Below, piece after piece: positions 35,004-43,522 of a stretch of DNA of 48,139 nt. The position numbers and the translations under genes are program-made. The stretch comes from Betaproteobacteria bacterium (GTDB lineage Bacteria > Pseudomonadota > Gammaproteobacteria > Burkholderiales > Casimicrobiaceae): positions 274 through 48,412 of the forward strand of contig PLYT01000099.1 of NCBI GenBank assembly GCA_003153475.1, read 5' to 3'. Position 1 is the stretch's first letter. Every line of letters begins with the position of its first letter. The notes under the pieces were generated by a model. It had not been told where the DNA came from, ran no database searches, and worked only from the letters and a program-made list of their open reading frames with translations.

Positions 35004-35873
35004 CTACGGTTCGGCGTGGAAGATCCCCATGGCGCCGTTGTATTGATGCGCCCGATCGAGATCCATGAATCGATAGTCACCCGGCGCGCTGACTTTGAAC
35101 TCGAATACCGCCCCGGCACTGGGACCGACTCCGAGGTTGTCGATCCCGTGAAGCGGGTTGGCCGGATTGCCGCCTTGATAGACTGTGCTGAAGATGACTC
35201 CGGCAACGTGGAAGGTTGAGGTAAGGTTCGGTCCGGCGTTGACGAAGAACACTCGCACCGGCTTTCCCACTTTGATCGGAATCGGATGCTCGGCGCCGCT
35301 CTTGTTCAGTTCGCCGTTAAAAACCACGAAGTCGGGGTGCCCTTCCAGCATCTTGGTGTGATCGGGAATGATGCGTCCGTTCGGGCGGGGCGTGCCGTAA
35401 AACTCGCTCTGAACCAGCGTGATTTCCTGCGCCTCTCCGGACGGCCATCCTTCCTTCGGATCCACAATTACCGCTCCGTACATTCCGTGGCCGATGTGAT
35501 CGAGGATCGGAATCCCGTTGCAGTGATAAACGAAGACTCCCGGCACCTCAGCGCGAAACTTGTAGTTCAGCGGATTTTTCGTATCGCCGCCGAAGTACTT
35601 CTCCGGGAGTTGGGCCGCATGGATGTTAAGGCCGTGCGCATCGGGAGTGTGATTGAGTAATTCGACGCTGACCTCATCGCCCTGCCGAATCCTCAACTGC
35701 GGGCCGGGGACGGTGCCGTTGAAGGTCCAGGCGTCGTAGGTCATTCCGTCTCCAATATCGACGCGCTTCTTCTCGACCGTCACGGTGAAAGTCTTGACCG
35801 GGGCCTGGCCCAGGGCCGGCGCCGATGCCGCGGCAAGAAGAACCAACACGATGCCCAAGGCCGCCTTATTCAT
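35004..35873 (-). CDS. Two-domain copper protein, NirK-like (possible nitrite reductase)
   Basis: 289 residues, signal peptide 1-22. Two cupredoxin domains. Domain 1 has TFNGTVPGPQLRIRQGDEV, His80 and His85 (AHGLNIHAA), His117/Cys118 (YHCNG), His126 and Met131. This matches the type 1 (His-Cys-His-Met) and type 2 (His, His) copper ligands of NirK, including the His-5-Met spacing. Domain 2 has FHVAG (His222) and AHQYNGAMG (His276) for the third type 2 ligand. NirK reduces nitrite to NO in the periplasm. A different small multicopper oxidase role is possible because the protein is shorter than typical NirK. The neighbouring cytochromes could supply electrons. Confidence 0.78.
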   Translation of the reverse strand: MNKAALGIVLVLLAAASAPALGQAPVKTFTVTVEKKRVDIGDGMTYDAWTFNGTVPGPQLRIRQGDEVSVELLNHTPDAHGLNIHAAQLPEKYFGGDTKNPLNYKFRAEVPGVFVYHCNGIPILDHIGHGMYGAVIVDPKEGWPSGEAQEITLVQSEFYGTPRPNGRIIPDHTKMLEGHPDFVVFNGELNKSGAEHPIPIKVGKPVRVFFVNAGPNLTSTFHVAGVIFSTVYQGGNPANPLHGIDNLGVGPSAGAVFEFKVSAPGDYRFMDLDRAHQYNGAMGIFHAEP

Positions 35874-35930
35874 AAGCGGCGCCGCCGGAGACTGGAGTCA
35901 TGCTATTGCTTCCTCCGTTGTTCGCAGTAC

Positions 35931-36302
35931 TCACTTGGTTTTGCAAAAATGCCGGACGTAAGCGAGCAGGTTATGAATCTCGTCGTCGCTCAGCGCTTCT
36001 CCCCATGATGGCATGTCATTGCTGCGGCCGATCGACGCGCTACCGCCCTTGATCTCTTCGAAAACCTTCTCGTCGGCATCCTTCGCCATAATGTCGCAGT
36101 CGTGGAAGTTACGGGGGTGGGTGGCCAGGGTCGTTCCGTCGGGCCCGTCGCCGAACCCTGTGGTGCCGTGACATCGTGCGCAGGTGTCTTGAAACATTTG
36201 TTCGGCGGTGGGAGAGTCGGCGGCCCACGCCGTAACGGCGGTCGGACCAATCACCAGCGCCACGCCAAGTATCGTGCTCAAGAGACAGACTATCCGCCGC
36301 AT
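35931..36302 (-). CDS. Periplasmic c-type cytochrome (mono-heme)
   Basis: 123 residues. Signal peptide (hydrophobic 4-25, ending WAA), heme motif CARCH (about 41-45) and a distal axial Met in NDMPSWGEALSDDEIHNLLA. Class I cytochrome c fold, as in small electron carriers. It lies 57 nt upstream of the NirK-like gene on the same strand and is the likely electron donor to it. Confidence 0.92.
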   Translation of the reverse strand: MRRIVCLLSTILGVALVIGPTAVTAWAADSPTAEQMFQDTCARCHGTTGFGDGPDGTTLATHPRNFHDCDIMAKDADEKVFEEIKGGSASIGRSNDMPSWGEALSDDEIHNLLAYVRHFCKTK

Positions 36303-36424
36303 ACCTTCCCTATTGCCTATTGGCTCCCGTTTGCCAGCCCATGCACTTTAGCACCCGGCGATGCGGGCGGGTATAGCGACCGCGCAATTTTCTTCGTTCC
36401 CCTGCCGCACCAGAACTTCAGGGC

Positions 36425-36703
36425 CTATCTTGCCTTGAGATACTCGACCAATGCGCGGGCATTGTCGGCCGGCATGTTGCCCAGCATTCGCATGTGCATT
36501 ATTTCCTGGTCCCACTCATACGGAGCTTTTTCCCCCGGCGGCCGCGGGTTGTGACATTGATTACAATAAACTGGCCAAAGTTTCGCTCCCTTCAAGATCA
36601 GCCGCCGCTTCTCATCTTTGCTCATGGTCTGTGCCGAGACCGGCCTGCATACCGACCCGAGCGTCACGGCCGCGAGCAAAATCGCGATGAATAATTTTCT
36701 CAT
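36425..36703 (-). CDS. Small periplasmic c-type cytochrome
   Basis: 92 residues from the ATG at 36701-36703 (GAGGAG upstream). Signal peptide 1-24 (ends PVSAQ), one heme site CNQCH, axial Met in GNMPADNARALVEYLKAR. Its size and spacing suit a minimal cytochrome c. Start is 14 nt after the stop of the outer-membrane barrel gene, so the two are co-transcribed. It probably shuttles electrons between the periplasmic partners. Confidence 0.9.
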   Translation of the reverse strand: MRKLFIAILLAAVTLGSVCRPVSAQTMSKDEKRRLILKGAKLWPVYCNQCHNPRPPGEKAPYEWDQEIMHMRMLGNMPADNARALVEYLKAR

Positions 36704-36717
36704 GATGACGCTCCTCT

Positions 36718-38307
36718 TCAGAATCCGACCGTGAACTGGGTGAGGAAGGCGTGATCGTTCGGAATCGAGCCCGCGGCTGTGGACACGCCCAGGTTCGAAA
36801 CGAAAACCCCGCCCGCCCGCGGCAATTCGAGGTCGAACTCGTTCTGCCACACGATCGACGGCGCCACCCAGTAATCAAGCCCCAGGGCGACTTCGCGCGA
36901 GTGCGGCGCGAACAGCGCCGGCGAGCCGCTCAGACCGAAATCTGGAATGAGCCCGACCTGAAGACCGCCGACGCCGATGCCGGTTGCGCCCTTGATGTCT
37001 TCGAATGCGACGGCGTGCTGGTTCACTCCGGAATAGCGCACCAGGGGCTCCAATCGATGAATGTAGTTGTTGACCTCGTCGGGCAGGCCCGGCAGGTTGA
37101 TTCCGTTGAGGAAGTAACCCGCCTGCAGGTACCATCCCTGACGACTATCCTGCGGCAGGCCGCCCCCCATCTGGCGGTACGATTGCACCCACTCACCGCG
37201 CGTCTGCAGGTTCCCGTAAAAGTAGTTAAAGTCCACGCCCCACGAGTTGAACCAGTTCCCATTCATCCACTTGCCATTATAAGTTGACGCGCCAAGCTCG
37301 AGCCGCCCCAGGTGCGAGTCGATTGGGAGCGGGTAGAAGCGCACACGGGCGCCGATCGACTTGCCGTTGGTTTGGCTGGATGCGATAGCGGTTGGACCTC
37401 CGAGCGCCGCGCCCGGAACGGGCTCGCTGAAATTGGGGCCGTTTCCACCCCACACCGTGTAGTCGACGTCCTGGCCGAGCTCTCCCCACTGCAAGCCGCC
37501 GCGCAGCTGGAGCCCGATTTCGCTCGGCGGAACCACCGCCTCGACTCCGAACGGCAGCGGAGCGCTGACAAACCGGTTCACCCACATCGGACTCTGGTTT
37601 TCGTACCAGTCGCCGAAGGGTTGATCGAACAGTCCCAACACGATCGTCATGTAGTCATTGAGGGTAATCTGAAAATCCGCCAGCGGTATGTCGGTCGCGG
37701 TCCCGGTCTGGCCGAAGCTTCCCTCGAATTCGCCTTCGAACAGGATCCAGTCGGTCGGGCGGTACAGGAACATCGGCTCAAAATTGAAAAAAAACGAGTT
37801 TTGCGTCGCGTGGTGGAACCCATCCAGCGCGCCGCTTTGCTGGTCGTAGACGAAATCCAAGCCGGCGGCCCCCGTGATCTGGAAAGTGTGCGAGCCCAGG
37901 TAGCGGCCGAAGTCGGAGGCGAACTCTGGCGCCGGAATGGGTGCAGCGACCTTGGCCGTCAGCGTTTTGACCTGCACGTTAGTCTGCTCGAGTTCAAGCG
38001 TTGTCGCCTGTAATTTTTTATCGGTGTTCTCCAGCTGTTGGGTTGTGGCCTGAACCTTTGTGCCCTTTTGCTCGAGCTGCTGAACTTTTATTTCGAGCAC
38101 CTGGATTTGCTGGCGGTCGCGTTTGCGCTCCTCGCGAAATTCCCGCGCCTCGCGCGCGCGATCCTGCGCAAGCTGTTTGAGCTCGCGCTGGATCTCGCTC
38201 AGCGTCGGCGCATCTGTTGAATCCGCCGCTCGACATACTGGCGCGATGGCAAGCCCCAGGAGTATCGCCAATACCGTGAATGTCTGCCTGAATCTGGGTC
38301 GTGACAT
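36718..38307 (-). CDS. Outer-membrane beta-barrel (porin-like) with N-terminal coiled coil
   Basis: 529 residues from the ATG at 38305-38307, preceded by AAGGAG. Signal peptide (ending CRAAD), then a coiled coil of about 100 residues rich in Gln/Lys/Glu (RQQIQVLEIKVQQLEQKGTK), then alternating beta strands with aromatic girdles (FQITGAAGLDFVYDQ, WGVDFNYFYGNLQTRGEW). The last residue is Phe (FLTQFTVGF), the usual recognition end for outer-membrane barrel assembly. The coiled coil suggests a trimeric porin reaching the periplasm or cell wall. It heads the cytochrome/copper operon, as in porin-cytochrome conduits, but has no heme motif. Confidence 0.85.
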   Translation of the reverse strand: MSRPRFRQTFTVLAILLGLAIAPVCRAADSTDAPTLSEIQRELKQLAQDRAREAREFREERKRDRQQIQVLEIKVQQLEQKGTKVQATTQQLENTDKKLQATTLELEQTNVQVKTLTAKVAAPIPAPEFASDFGRYLGSHTFQITGAAGLDFVYDQQSGALDGFHHATQNSFFFNFEPMFLYRPTDWILFEGEFEGSFGQTGTATDIPLADFQITLNDYMTIVLGLFDQPFGDWYENQSPMWVNRFVSAPLPFGVEAVVPPSEIGLQLRGGLQWGELGQDVDYTVWGGNGPNFSEPVPGAALGGPTAIASSQTNGKSIGARVRFYPLPIDSHLGRLELGASTYNGKWMNGNWFNSWGVDFNYFYGNLQTRGEWVQSYRQMGGGLPQDSRQGWYLQAGYFLNGINLPGLPDEVNNYIHRLEPLVRYSGVNQHAVAFEDIKGATGIGVGGLQVGLIPDFGLSGSPALFAPHSREVALGLDYWVAPSIVWQNEFDLELPRAGGVFVSNLGVSTAAGSIPNDHAFLTQFTVGF

Positions 38308-38561
38308 GCGTCGCTCCTTGGGCGCGTGCGCTGCGCCATCAACTGATCGCCTTGGGTCGCGAGACCTTGGGGGCAAGTAAGGCTGCGGAACCCGGCCTGA
38401 ATTTCCTTTTGGACTTTTGAATGACCCGACTCTTAGCCCCGTACCGAATCCACCGTCAAGTCGCGGCGCGGCTGACGACCGCCGCCGGCGCGACGCGACA
38501 ACTACAATAAGATGATCGCGCGCCCTTGAATCTCGGCGCGCGCGCGGTTACCGTCGCGCGC

Positions 38562-38993
38562 ATGGCATCACCATCGTCCGGCGTCCAGGCTCCCTCGCGC
38601 GGCTGGTTCATCACCACTATCGTGGTGCTGTTCTGCCTGCTCGCGTTCTCCGACTTCACCAAGGCAATCCAGTACGCGCGAGATCCCGCGGTCGGCGGCC
38701 TCGTCATCCTCGGGCACAAATTTCATGGCGTGGCGAAGAATGTGGTGCTGGGCCCACTGTTCGGGATCTTCCTGCTGACCTATGCATGGGGACTGTGGAA
38801 GATGCGCCGCTGGGTCGCGCCAATCTCGGTGTTCTATGCGTTTTACGTGCCGGTGAACATGGTGCTGTTCTGGTCGCTCCATCAACTGCCGCCGCCGACC
38901 GCCAAGTTCATCGTCATGTACTTATTTCTCTCACTCACGGGTTCCATCGGCACGGCACTGTATCTCGCCTATCATCGCGATCGTTTGAGCTGA
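38562..38993 (+). CDS. Small integral membrane protein
   Basis: 143 residues with four hydrophobic segments (around WFITTIVVLFCLLAFSDF, VVLGPLFGIFLLTYAWGLW, VAPISVFYAFYVPVNMVLFW, KFIVMYLFLSLTGSIGTALY). No family is recognised. It might be an anchor or small transporter-like protein. The start at the ATG 38562 is chosen because the frame upstream, back to a TTG, is too GC-biased to judge; no SD. It is divergent from the porin operon. Confidence 0.65.
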   Translation: MASPSSGVQAPSRGWFITTIVVLFCLLAFSDFTKAIQYARDPAVGGLVILGHKFHGVAKNVVLGPLFGIFLLTYAWGLWKMRRWVAPISVFYAFYVPVNMVLFWSLHQLPPPTAKFIVMYLFLSLTGSIGTALYLAYHRDRLS

Positions 38994-39113
38994 CGCGGAC
39001 GCCGCGAACCAGATCGCGGTAGGCCACCCCGTGTCATCCATTTTGTTATGTGAAGAACCGAGACAGTCGATCCGCGCCACATGGTAGCCGACAGATCCTG
39101 ATATGTTGCAGGT

Positions 39114-39401
39114 ATGAAAAAGATTACGAGAATTGCCGCAATTTACACCGCCATCGGGGCGCTTGCACTTCTGATGGGCTCCGCCGTCATCGGATGCAAC
39201 CAAGACGCGACGCCGGGACCGGCTGGCGCTCCGGGCGCCAGCGGAGCGACTGGCGCCACTGGTTCGCAGGGCGCGGCCGCGCCTGCCAATCCGGCGACGT
39301 CGGAGAAGTCCAGCTCCTCGACTACCACCACCAACGACGCGAACGGCCCGGGAAGTAGCACGACCACCGAGAAGTCGTCGAGCGAGAAGAGCGGCAACTA
39401 G
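39114..39401 (+). CDS. Small lipoprotein with collagen-like repeats
   Basis: 95 residues. Signal with lipobox VIGC (Cys about 28) followed by Gly-X-Y triplets (GPAGAPGASGATGATGSQG) and a Ser/Thr/Glu-rich tail (SSSTTTEKSSSEKSGN). The tail resembles that of the secreted protein at 15512-15859. Collagen-like bacterial lipoproteins are surface-exposed adhesion or spacer molecules; function here unknown. A perfect hairpin at 39417-39441 ends the gene. Confidence 0.72.
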   Translation: MKKITRIAAIYTAIGALALLMGSAVIGCNQDATPGPAGAPGASGATGATGSQGAAAPANPATSEKSSSSTTTTNDANGPGSSTTTEKSSSEKSGN

Positions 39402-39416
39402 ATCTGCGTGAATTGC

Positions 39417-39441
39417 GGGCGGCTCCATCGCGGAGCCGCCC
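39417..39441 (+). terminator. Hairpin after the lipoprotein gene
   Basis: GGGCGGCTCC, loop ATCGC, GGAGCCGCCC, a 10-bp perfect stem. The following sequence (GCCCCTCTGC) is not T-rich, so efficiency is uncertain. Confidence 0.55.
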
Positions 39442-39538
39442 GCCCCTCTGCTCAGCCGACGCGGCCGCGATGAACCTTCTGCGCGCGACCGCCGACCGTC
39501 GCTTGCCGACTCGGCGCTGGCGCGACTAACTTGCGCGC

Positions 39539-41026
39539 ATGGCTCGATCCAAACGAATCGCGCGCCGCCCTTCATCGTCGCGAGTCACCGGACTATCCGC
39601 GCGCGAGAGATGGCTTTCGATTCTCGCGAAGTTCGCGCGCGACATGCGCGAGCCTGCGACCAGGCATTTCTGGGCGCCGCAGTTCGAATGTGCGACGCGC
39701 GAGCGGCTGGCCGACATTCAGAATGAAAAACTTGCCGCGATGCTGCCGTATCTCTATGAGCACAGCGCGTTCTATCGCGCGAAGCTTAAGGCCGCGAAAC
39801 TCACCCCGCGCGACCTCAAATCGGTAGCCGACCTGCCGAAATTCCCGATCGTCACCAAGGACGAGATGGCGCGCGACGTCGCCGCGCGTCCGCCGTGGGG
39901 AACCTACACCCCGATCGACGACAAGATCTGGCGCGCGCGCGGATGGATGGTCTTTTCGACCTCCGGCACCACCGCGACGCCGCGGTCGTTTCGCTACACC
40001 GCGCTCGACGCTGAGCTATGGGCAACCACCAGCGCGCGCGCGCTTTACGCGATGGGCGTGCGCGCCGGCGACACCGCATTGACCTGCACCAACTACAACC
40101 CGCACGTTTTTTTCTGGTCGATCCATCACGCGTTCAACTTGATGCGCGTGGCAGTGCTGCCGGGCGGCGTTGCTACCCAGCGCCGTTTGCAGATGCTCGA
40201 TCTCTACCAGCCCACAATTCTCGCCGCGACGCCATCGTATTCCCTGCATCTGGCCAACGCGATGCGCGAGGCTGGCGGCGACCCGGCGTCAAGTTCCGTG
40301 ATGAAAGTCATTTGCGGCGGCGAGCCCGCCTCGGGGATCGCCTCGACCCGCGCGCGCATCGAGACCACCTGGAACGCACAGCTGCATGACGTGTACGGAT
40401 GCACCGAAGCGGTACCCGGCGGATGGGCCTTCACCTGCCGCGAAGGGGTCAGGCGCGTTGCGCGCGCGACCCACCAGCATCCAGTCGCGACACACGTTCA
40501 GGAAGATCTGCAGATCTGGGAGGTTGTGGATTCCGAGACACTCGAACCCGTCGCGCCCGGCGGACGCGGACTGACGGTCGTCACCAATCTCAACTCGGAA
40601 GGCTCGCCGCAACTGCGCTTCATGGTCGGCGACTTCGCGGAGTTCGACTACGGCAAATGCGCCTGCGGCCGGACCTTCGCCCGCGCCCGCGGCGGATTCA
40701 ACGGCCGCGCCGACGACATGCTCAACATCCGCGGCCTCAAGCTGTTTCCGGCCGTGGTCGAGGAAATCGTGCGCGGCTTCGACGCGCTCGGTAACGAATT
40801 TCAAATCGTGCTCGAGACCGACGGTGTCATGGACACTTTCACCATCGTCGCCGAGACCTCGCAGCCGGTCGATGAGTTTTTCGCGCGCGAGCTGTCCGCG
40901 CGGCTCGAGGCCGAAGTAATCCGCCAATGCGAACTGCGCCCACGCATCGAGCTGATGCCGCCCGGCACCCTGCCGCGCACCGAATTCAAAGCGCGCCGTG
41001 TGATCGACCGCCGCCGGATACTCTAA
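39539..41026 (+). CDS. Phenylacetate-CoA ligase family (PaaK-like) adenylating enzyme
   Basis: 495 residues. AMP-binding motif FSTSGTTATPRSF, substrate/adenylate motif YGCTEAVPGGW and C-terminal hinge GRADDMLNIRGLKLFP match PaaK-type ligases, which make acyl-CoA from aryl- or arylalkyl-carboxylates. A CxC near 380 (CACGRTF) recalls the zinc-like cysteines of this group. Cytoplasmic. The start is an ATG after a GC-rich stretch with no clear SD. It precedes two GST genes, consistent with an aromatic or xenobiotic degradation cluster, but each GST has its own promoter. Confidence 0.9.
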   Translation: MARSKRIARRPSSSRVTGLSARERWLSILAKFARDMREPATRHFWAPQFECATRERLADIQNEKLAAMLPYLYEHSAFYRAKLKAAKLTPRDLKSVADLPKFPIVTKDEMARDVAARPPWGTYTPIDDKIWRARGWMVFSTSGTTATPRSFRYTALDAELWATTSARALYAMGVRAGDTALTCTNYNPHVFFWSIHHAFNLMRVAVLPGGVATQRRLQMLDLYQPTILAATPSYSLHLANAMREAGGDPASSSVMKVICGGEPASGIASTRARIETTWNAQLHDVYGCTEAVPGGWAFTCREGVRRVARATHQHPVATHVQEDLQIWEVVDSETLEPVAPGGRGLTVVTNLNSEGSPQLRFMVGDFAEFDYGKCACGRTFARARGGFNGRADDMLNIRGLKLFPAVVEEIVRGFDALGNEFQIVLETDGVMDTFTIVAETSQPVDEFFARELSARLEAEVIRQCELRPRIELMPPGTLPRTEFKARRVIDRRRIL

Positions 41027-41045
41027 CTGCCGCGAAATTTTGTTC

Positions 41046-41074
41046 TTGACCGCAGCCGTCCAGCTGCCTACGTT
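41046..41074 (+). promoter_or_regulatory. Promoter TTGACC-17-TACGTT, 9 nt before a start codon
   Basis: TTGACC (41046-41051), 17-bp spacer, TACGTT (41069-41074). Its -10 ends 9 nt before the GST ATG (41084), so the mRNA would have almost no leader and no SD. The same geometry occurs for the second GST. Confidence 0.5.
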
Positions 41075-41083
41075 AGTTGCATT

Positions 41084-41695
41084 ATGAAACTATACGATTT
41101 CACCCTCGCACCCAATCCGCGCCGCACCCGCATCTTCATCGCGGAGAAGGGACTCAAGATCGACACCGAACAGGTCAACATTTTCGAGGCCAAGAACCGC
41201 ACGCCCGAATTCCTCGCCAAGAATCCGGCCGGTGGGCTTCCGGTGCTGCAACTCGACGACGGCTTCCACCTGGCCGAGTCGGTCGCGATTTGCCGCTACC
41301 TCGAGGGTTTGCATCCCCAGCCCAACCTGATGGGCAAGGACAGCCGCGAGCAGGCGGTGATCGAGATGTGGAACCGACGGATGGAGCTGAATCTGTTTGC
41401 ACCCGCCGGGCGCGCGTTTCAGCACACCAACGAACTGTTCAACGGCCGCATCAAGCAGTTTCCCGACTACGGCGCGACCCAGCGCGAAACGGTGACGCAG
41501 CAGATCCAATGGCTCGACGCACAGCTCGGCAACCGTCCGTTCATCGCCGCCGATCGTTTCACGATAGCCGACATAACCGCGTTGGTGGCGATTGATTTCG
41601 CGGCCGGGTTTGCCGGCGTCAAGCTGGATCCCGCGCTGAAGAACGTTGGACGATGGCATCAGACGGTCTCGAGCCGGCCAAGCGCCAAAGCGTAG
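41084..41695 (+). CDS. Glutathione S-transferase (GST), first of tandem pair
   Basis: 203 residues. N-terminal thioredoxin-like domain (MKLYDFTLAPNPRRTRIFIA, GGLPVLQLDDGFHLAESVAI with cis-Pro and the glutathione-binding Glu-Ser), then an all-helical C-terminal domain (DRFTIADITALVAIDF, the conserved N-capping box). Conjugates glutathione to electrophiles, for example epoxides made by flavin oxygenases. Its paralogue follows 68 nt downstream. The probable promoter at 41046 implies leaderless translation. Confidence 0.9.
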   Translation: MKLYDFTLAPNPRRTRIFIAEKGLKIDTEQVNIFEAKNRTPEFLAKNPAGGLPVLQLDDGFHLAESVAICRYLEGLHPQPNLMGKDSREQAVIEMWNRRMELNLFAPAGRAFQHTNELFNGRIKQFPDYGATQRETVTQQIQWLDAQLGNRPFIAADRFTIADITALVAIDFAAGFAGVKLDPALKNVGRWHQTVSSRPSAKA

Positions 41696-41725
41696 TTTTG
41701 CATCGTCGCCGGCATCGCCCGCGGG

Positions 41726-41754
41726 TTGACGGATCGCGCGCACAGTTTTAAATT
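41726..41754 (+). promoter_or_regulatory. Promoter TTGACG-17-TAAATT, 9 nt before a start codon
   Basis: TTGACG (41726-41731), 17-bp spacer, TAAATT (41749-41754), then 9 nt to the ATG at 41764. A close match to consensus, and the same geometry as at 41046. Confidence 0.6.
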
Positions 41755-41763
41755 GCAACCACT

Positions 41764-42372
41764 ATGAAAATCTACGAATTCACCCAGGCCCCGAATCCAC
41801 GCCGCGTGCGAATCTTCCTCGCGGAAAAAGGCATCACCGTTCCCCTCGAGCAGATAAATCTCGCCGCCGCCGACAACCGCAAGCCCGAGTTCCTCAAAAT
41901 AAATCCGATGGGCGGCCTACCGGTGCTCGAACTCGACGACGGAATTCATATCGCCGAGTCGGTCGCGATTTGCCGCTACTTTGAGGAGACGCATCCAAAG
42001 CCGCCGCTGATGGGCATCGACGCAAAAGACAAGGCCGTGGTCGAGATGTGGCAGCGGCGCATGGAATTCGAAATCCTGATGATGACAGCCGGCGCGTTCC
42101 GCAACATGAGCGATTTTTTCAAGGGGCGCATCCCGCAGGTGAAGGAGTACGGCGAAGTTTGCCGCAACGCCGCGTTGAAGCGCCTGGAATGGCTCGACAC
42201 CGTACTCGCCGATCGTGAATTCATCGCCGGCCCGCGTTACACGATCGCGGACATCACCGCGATGGTCGGAATCGATTTCGGGCGCACCACCGGCATCAAG
42301 ATTCTCGAGAATCAAAAGAATCTCGCGCGATGGCATCAGGCGGTCTCGAACCGTCCGAGCGCCAAAGCCTAA
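41764..42372 (+). CDS. Glutathione S-transferase, second of tandem pair
   Basis: 202 residues, colinear with the preceding GST (NPRRVRIFLAEKG, GGLPVLELDDGIHIAESVAI, RYTIADITAMVGIDF). The two share long identical blocks, so they arose by tandem duplication and then diverged, especially in the middle (FNGRIKQF versus FKGRIPQV). Both lack the Tyr of classical GST N-termini, as beta/theta-like bacterial members often do. The gene ends at a terminator shared with the oxidase operon. Confidence 0.9.
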   Translation: MKIYEFTQAPNPRRVRIFLAEKGITVPLEQINLAAADNRKPEFLKINPMGGLPVLELDDGIHIAESVAICRYFEETHPKPPLMGIDAKDKAVVEMWQRRMEFEILMMTAGAFRNMSDFFKGRIPQVKEYGEVCRNAALKRLEWLDTVLADREFIAGPRYTIADITAMVGIDFGRTTGIKILENQKNLARWHQAVSNRPSAKA

Positions 42373-42402
42373 TCAACTCCGAATCGATCGCAAGATTGCG
42401 AC

Positions 42403-42433
42403 AAGGACGGCTCGCCGGAGCCGTCCTTCTTTT
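42403..42433. terminator. Bidirectional terminator between GST and oxidase operons
   Basis: AAGGACGGCTC (42403-42413), loop GCCG, GAGCCGTCCTT (42418-42428), then CTTTTT on the plus strand. Convergent genes end on either side (42372 and 42434). Confidence 0.82.
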
Positions 42434-42928
42434 TCAATGCGCCCCGACGCTTGCGGCTTCCGCCGCACTTGATGCAAACGCCGTCGGATTGGCCGGATAA
42501 ATCGGCGTGTAGATCTTGTACAGCATGAAATAAATCACGACGCCGGTCACCGATACGTACATCCACAGCGGCCAGGTGATTCGCGCGATTCGGCGATGCC
42601 GCTGGAAGTTGCCCTTGAGTGCGAACGTGATCGTCGCAATCGCCAGCGGCACGATCAGTCCCGCCAGAATCACGTGCGGTATCAGAATCGCGAAGTACAC
42701 CGGCCGGATCCATCCTTCGCCGCCAAAGCGAACGTTGCCGACGTGATAGTGGTAGGTCAGGTACGACGCCAAAAAAATCGTCGACACCGCCATCGCGCTA
42801 ATCATGCACGCGCGATGCGCCTTCACCCGCTTATTCTTGATGAAGATGAATCCCGCGAGCAGCAGAATTGTCGCGCATCCGTTCAGAACCGCGTTCAAAG
42901 GCGCGAGCGAATGATACGAATCCATCAT
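42434..42928 (-). CDS. DUF420 membrane protein, cytochrome oxidase assembly-like
   Basis: 164 residues, four hydrophobic segments, with LTYHYHVGNVRFGGEGWIRP and ARITWPLWMYVSVTGVVIYF typical of DUF420. The Bacillus/Staphylococcus CtaM protein, needed for aa3-type oxidase assembly, belongs to this family from memory. It is the last gene of the oxidase operon, 99 nt after subunit IV. Start ATG at 42926-42928, or the adjacent second Met. Confidence 0.85.
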   Translation of the reverse strand: MMDSYHSLAPLNAVLNGCATILLLAGFIFIKNKRVKAHRACMISAMAVSTIFLASYLTYHYHVGNVRFGGEGWIRPVYFAILIPHVILAGLIVPLAIATITFALKGNFQRHRRIARITWPLWMYVSVTGVVIYFMLYKIYTPIYPANPTAFASSAAEAASVGAH

Positions 42929-43027
42929 CGTCCCGCTCCGCTCGCGGTAGAGAGTTGCCGGTACACTCCCGCGCTCAAATCAATCCGCGCGTGAGTGCGG
43001 AATCTTCGGCGATCTTCGCCGGCTTGT

Positions 43028-43441
43028 TTAGTTATTCGCAGCGGGTGGCGCCTGCTCGGGCGGCGGCGCAACGGGATTCGCACCCATCTCGGCCGGATTC
43101 GTCACTTTGATTTTGTGATCGAACTTGGTCCACATCCGCGTCGTCAAATCGGGCAGCAGCATCAAGCACAGGAACGTGAGCAGCAATACCGGCGTGATCG
43201 CAATCACCCACAGCCCGCGCCGCTCCATCGCCAGATGCATGAAGTACATCGCGACCAGCACCGCCTTCGCCCACGCCAGCGCGATGAGCAAGCCGACTTT
43301 CGCGAACTGCGGCAACCCGATCGCATAAACGCCCAGCTCGATGCCGGTCAGCACCGACAGGTAGATAAAGACTGCGATGTAATTCGGTTCCGCATGTTCC
43401 TCGTGAACTTCGTGTCCGGAAACTGCCGCTTGCGTTGTCAT
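43028..43441 (-). CDS. ctaF: Cytochrome c oxidase subunit IV family protein
   Basis: 137 residues. Three hydrophobic helices, with YIAVFIYLSVLTGIELGVYA, then LIALAWAKAVLVAMYFMHL and VIAITPVLLLTFLCLMLLPD: the family's WAKA..VAxYFMHL motif is clear. The C-terminus carries a soluble Pro-rich tail. Stabilises the oxidase in the membrane. It follows the second subunit III by 81 nt. Confidence 0.88.
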   Translation of the reverse strand: MTTQAAVSGHEVHEEHAEPNYIAVFIYLSVLTGIELGVYAIGLPQFAKVGLLIALAWAKAVLVAMYFMHLAMERRGLWVIAITPVLLLTFLCLMLLPDLTTRMWTKFDHKIKVTNPAEMGANPVAPPPEQAPPAANN

Positions 43442-43522
43442 AACTTGATGATCGTCCCCGCGCGTTGTCTTTTGCGAAAGTGCTTCCTTATATTCTGCGC
43501 GCCGCCTGGATCAGCGCTCTGA

